From Calycina herbarum (taxonomy: Eukaryota; Ascomycota; Leotiomycetes; Helotiales; Pezizellaceae): a DNA stretch of 64,000 nt. The DNA lies in NCBI GenBank assembly GCA_001414485.1, contig LLEY01000021.1:372001-436000 (forward strand). The letters are read 5' to 3'. Below, in pieces: positions 62,062 to 64,000 of the stretch (positions are counted from its first letter, which is position 1; each line of letters opens with the position of its first letter). The notes beneath the pieces were generated by a model. That model searched no databases and was not told where the DNA came from. It worked only from the letters and a program-made list of their open reading frames with translations. The translations under genes and the position numbers were made by a program.

Positions 62062-62512
62062 TGTTATAAATCACGTTTTATATATTAAGTAGTCTAGATA
62101 GCACTCTAATAGAATAAGATATAACGTCTAGGAAATAGAAGGTAATATAGAAGAGAATCTATAGTATAGAGGTATTTAGAATTCTATAATCTTACTATTA
62201 GAATAATATTAGAAATTACGTAATATATATCGCTTATATCGCCGAGTGATATAAGCGATATATCGACAGTATTAATAAGCGATATAAGCGATAAGAAAAA
62301 GACGAAGGTTCTATATAAGACTAGTACGTCTACTATTAGATAGAAGCTTTATACTTAACTTTAGTTATTAATCTTATTATCTTATTTAATATCTTTAATA
62401 TAAGTAATAAGTTCACTTCTAAGTAAATATACCAGTGTATCTATACTTCTTACCTATATACTAATCTTCGAGACTTAGTTACCTTTGTTTAGTTTATTTA
62501 AGTTTCGTTATA
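62062..62512 (+). repeat. C4 3' LTR
   Basis: 451 bases, TGTTATAAATCACG ... TTTCGTTATA. Variable block at about 62220-62290 is TATCGCTTATATCGCC / AAGCGATATAAGCGAT, unlike the 5' LTR block of C4 and closer to the C5 type. Confidence 0.9.
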
Positions 62513-63240
62513 CTTAACTACTAAAGCGTTTATTAGTAGTATACGAGCTATAGGTATACCTACTATCTCTAGCGCTTCTTAAACGCCTTCTTAGAACTGT
62601 CTAAGCCTAGGCCTTGTCTTTTAACACGCCTTAGCTACCTCCTTCTCTTCCTCTCTCTCTCTTACCTTCTTCTTATTCTTCTCTCTATCTTTCTCTAGTA
62701 ATTCTAGCGCGAGCCTATACTCCTAGAGTCTTCCTAGCCTTAGTAGCTAAGTAGTAATCCTCGACGCTAGTTTTCTATTCGCTAGCGTCTCTCTTAGCTC
62801 TCTAAGGTCTCTAATCTGCTTTCTAAGAGCTCTTATAAGCGCTTCTCTCTTCTATAGAATCTTATAATAAAATAGTATAAAATACTCTACTATCTCTCTA
62901 CCGCCTATATATATATACTATAGTATAAGCTAGTCTAGTACTTTTCTTAAGAAGAGGAAAGTATTAAGCTCTATTACTCCTGTTTATACTTATATAAGTA
63001 GTAAGCTCTTTACTTTAGTAAGCCTCTTATAAACCTTCTATAGCTTCTAATCGTCGAGGTCTACCTTATCTAACGCTTCTATATATTATATAGAGTTCTT
63101 CTTCTAAGTTCTCTTCCTCTAGGCTTCTAGGCACTTTCTCTATTCTTTAAGCGTAGCGCTATACTTAAACCTCTCTCTCTCTATTTCTTACTTTTCTTTC
63201 TACTTCTATCTCGCTTTCTAAGAGTATAGTATCGCCTTTT
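62513..63240 (-). pseudogene. Unrecognised coiled-coil ORF
   Basis: About 240 codons on the minus strand in one frame, with stops only of the TAG/TAA kind. Parts: ERERFKYSATLKE, YIEALDKVDLDD, KVYKRLTKVKSLLLI, YIYIGGREIVEYFILFYYKI, KREALIRALRKQIRDLRELR, ETLANRKLASRITT, YRLALELLEKDREKNKKKV, ALEIVGIPIARILLINALVV. Arg/Lys/Glu/Leu-rich with long predicted coiled coil. It ends beside the C4 3' LTR and begins where the B3 fragment loses similarity to B1. I do not recognise it; host gene, Gag-like protein or transposon accessory gene are all possible. Confidence 0.5.
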
Positions 63241-64000
63241 CTACCTTTAAAATAAAATTATCTTTATAGCTAAGACTTTCTCTACTTTCTACTCTTCTTA
63301 ATCTATAACTTATATTAGCAGAGGTAGCTTGTTTACCTATCTAGGTAACGGATTTATAGCGGCTTTATAGAGTAGTAATAGGTAGAATATAGAGTATATA
63401 TAGAAGTAGTCTAGTAATTTAAGCTAGAAAGAGTATTCTTTATAAGTTATAATTTAGAAAGAACCCTTGTTTTATCTATTTAGCTTATAGCTTAGCTAGT
63501 CTATCTTCTAATTATAAGTTAATACTTAAATAAAGTTATTTATATTAAAGTCTACTACTCTTCGAGTCTAGTTTATAAACCTAGTATAGCGCTCTTATAC
63601 TTTACTTACTAATTCCTTTACTATAGTCTAAGTATTATATATTCTTTATACTAGTGTCTTTATATCTATCTAGTTAAGCTGTTTATATATAGTTATAGGT
63701 TTATCTAAGCGATTCTAGTCGAAGGACGTAGTAGCTACGTATCTATTAATTACTTTAAAGAGCGAAAGCTCTTCTAGACTCTCGTATAGAAGCGTAAGCT
63801 AGGCGTAGTCTAAAATAGAGATAAGTTCGCTCTAGTTGTTCTAGTAGTAACTAATAAAAGACTATAGACGTTAATTAATCTATTAGTCTAAGAGTAAAAA
63901 GCAGTAGATAGCTTAAGCTTTATACTAAGGATTCCGTAGAATTTAAACTAGAAAGAAGAGATAAACTATAGTCTATAGTCTAAAACAATACTTTATAAAT
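63241..64000 (-). pseudogene. Gypsy B fragment (B3), integrase end
   Basis: Matches B1 50790-51555 on the same strand: integrase C-terminal part up to the first residues of the chromodomain (KVEKVLAIK), then breaks off near 63255. It lacks about 26 bases relative to B1 near 63890. It runs off the right edge. More RIP-mutated than B1. Confidence 0.85.

Larger units (their letters stand above)
39978..62512 (+). mobile_element. Gypsy chromovirus C4, recombinant, broken by later insertions
   Basis: Family C element in pieces: LTR 39978-40434, gag 40435-42048, then (after C5) 49352-50051 protease region, then (after A3/B1) 56329-56658, then (after Fot1-3) 58539-62061 with RT, RNase H, integrase, chromodomain and antisense ORF, and 3' LTR 62062-62512. 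Each break has its own target duplication. C4's own ends do not match (TTATA left, CTTAA right) and its LTRs carry unlike variable blocks, so the two ends probably come from different insertions. Confidence 0.8.

Noticed and set aside
2987..64000. Centromere or mitochondrial insertion
   Set aside because: AT richness comes from RIP on recognisable transposons; no mitochondrial genes and no satellite array. A regional centromere rich in RIP-mutated repeats cannot be excluded without chromatin data.

Overview
The window looks like a filamentous ascomycete (Pezizomycotina) chromosome crossing from a genic edge into a gene-free, AT-rich block. Support: a spliced secreted SGNH-type hydrolase with a short fungal intron and a CTAAT-like branch site; Fot1/pogo DNA transposons; Ty3/gypsy chromoviruses; and, from about 2.9 kb to the end, a mutation pattern typical of repeat-induced point mutation (RIP). 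CpA and TpG are nearly absent and TpA is everywhere, so CAA/CAG/TGG codons have become stops and ATG has become ATA. This is why almost no long reading frame survives although conserved protein domains can still be read through the stops. I cannot name the species.

Layout. 1-656: 5' two thirds or so of the SGNH hydrolase gene (minus strand, runs off the left edge). 657-2986: ordinary-composition intergenic DNA with a degenerate GC-rich tandem repeat (about 2135-2290) and a possible truncated or small membrane-protein ORF (2735-2986). 2987-64000: nested transposons. Using long terminal repeats (LTRs) and target-site duplications (TSDs) I can unpack most of it. A fragment of an LTR-B (about 4005-4045) is broken by Fot1-1. 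Fot1-1 is broken by gypsy A1 (4996-10516) and by gypsy C1 (from 10951). C1 is broken by solo LTR E (itself broken by D1, 14692-21023), by D2 (22187-29721), by A2 (29816-35186) and by Fot1-2 (35823-37667), and ends with its 3' LTR at 39499. After a B fragment (39500-39977) comes C4 (39978-62512), broken by the complete element C5 (42049-49346), by a solo LTR-A (A3) that itself holds the complete B1 (50294-56317), and by Fot1-3 (56659-58536). The last 1.5 kb holds a decayed coiled-coil ORF and another B fragment.

All four full-length gypsy families (A, B, C, D) end their integrase in a chromodomain-like segment, so they are chromoviruses, which fits repeated insertion into the same silent chromatin. 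All four also have a short sequence in the LTR, about 35 nt after a TATA-like box, that is complementary to the site 2 nt inside the 5' LTR. This is the arrangement expected for Tf1/sushi-type self-primed reverse transcription rather than tRNA priming.

The least familiar content is antisense genes: D2 (but not its sister D1) has a roughly 240-codon ORF on the opposite strand between pol and the 3' LTR, and all three readable C copies have a different, Lys-rich coiled-coil ORF in the same position and antisense orientation. A third unrecognised coiled-coil ORF (62513-63240) abuts the truncated B3. Two C elements (C1, C4) have flanks that do not match, and C4 has unlike LTRs, which points to LTR-LTR recombination in the array.
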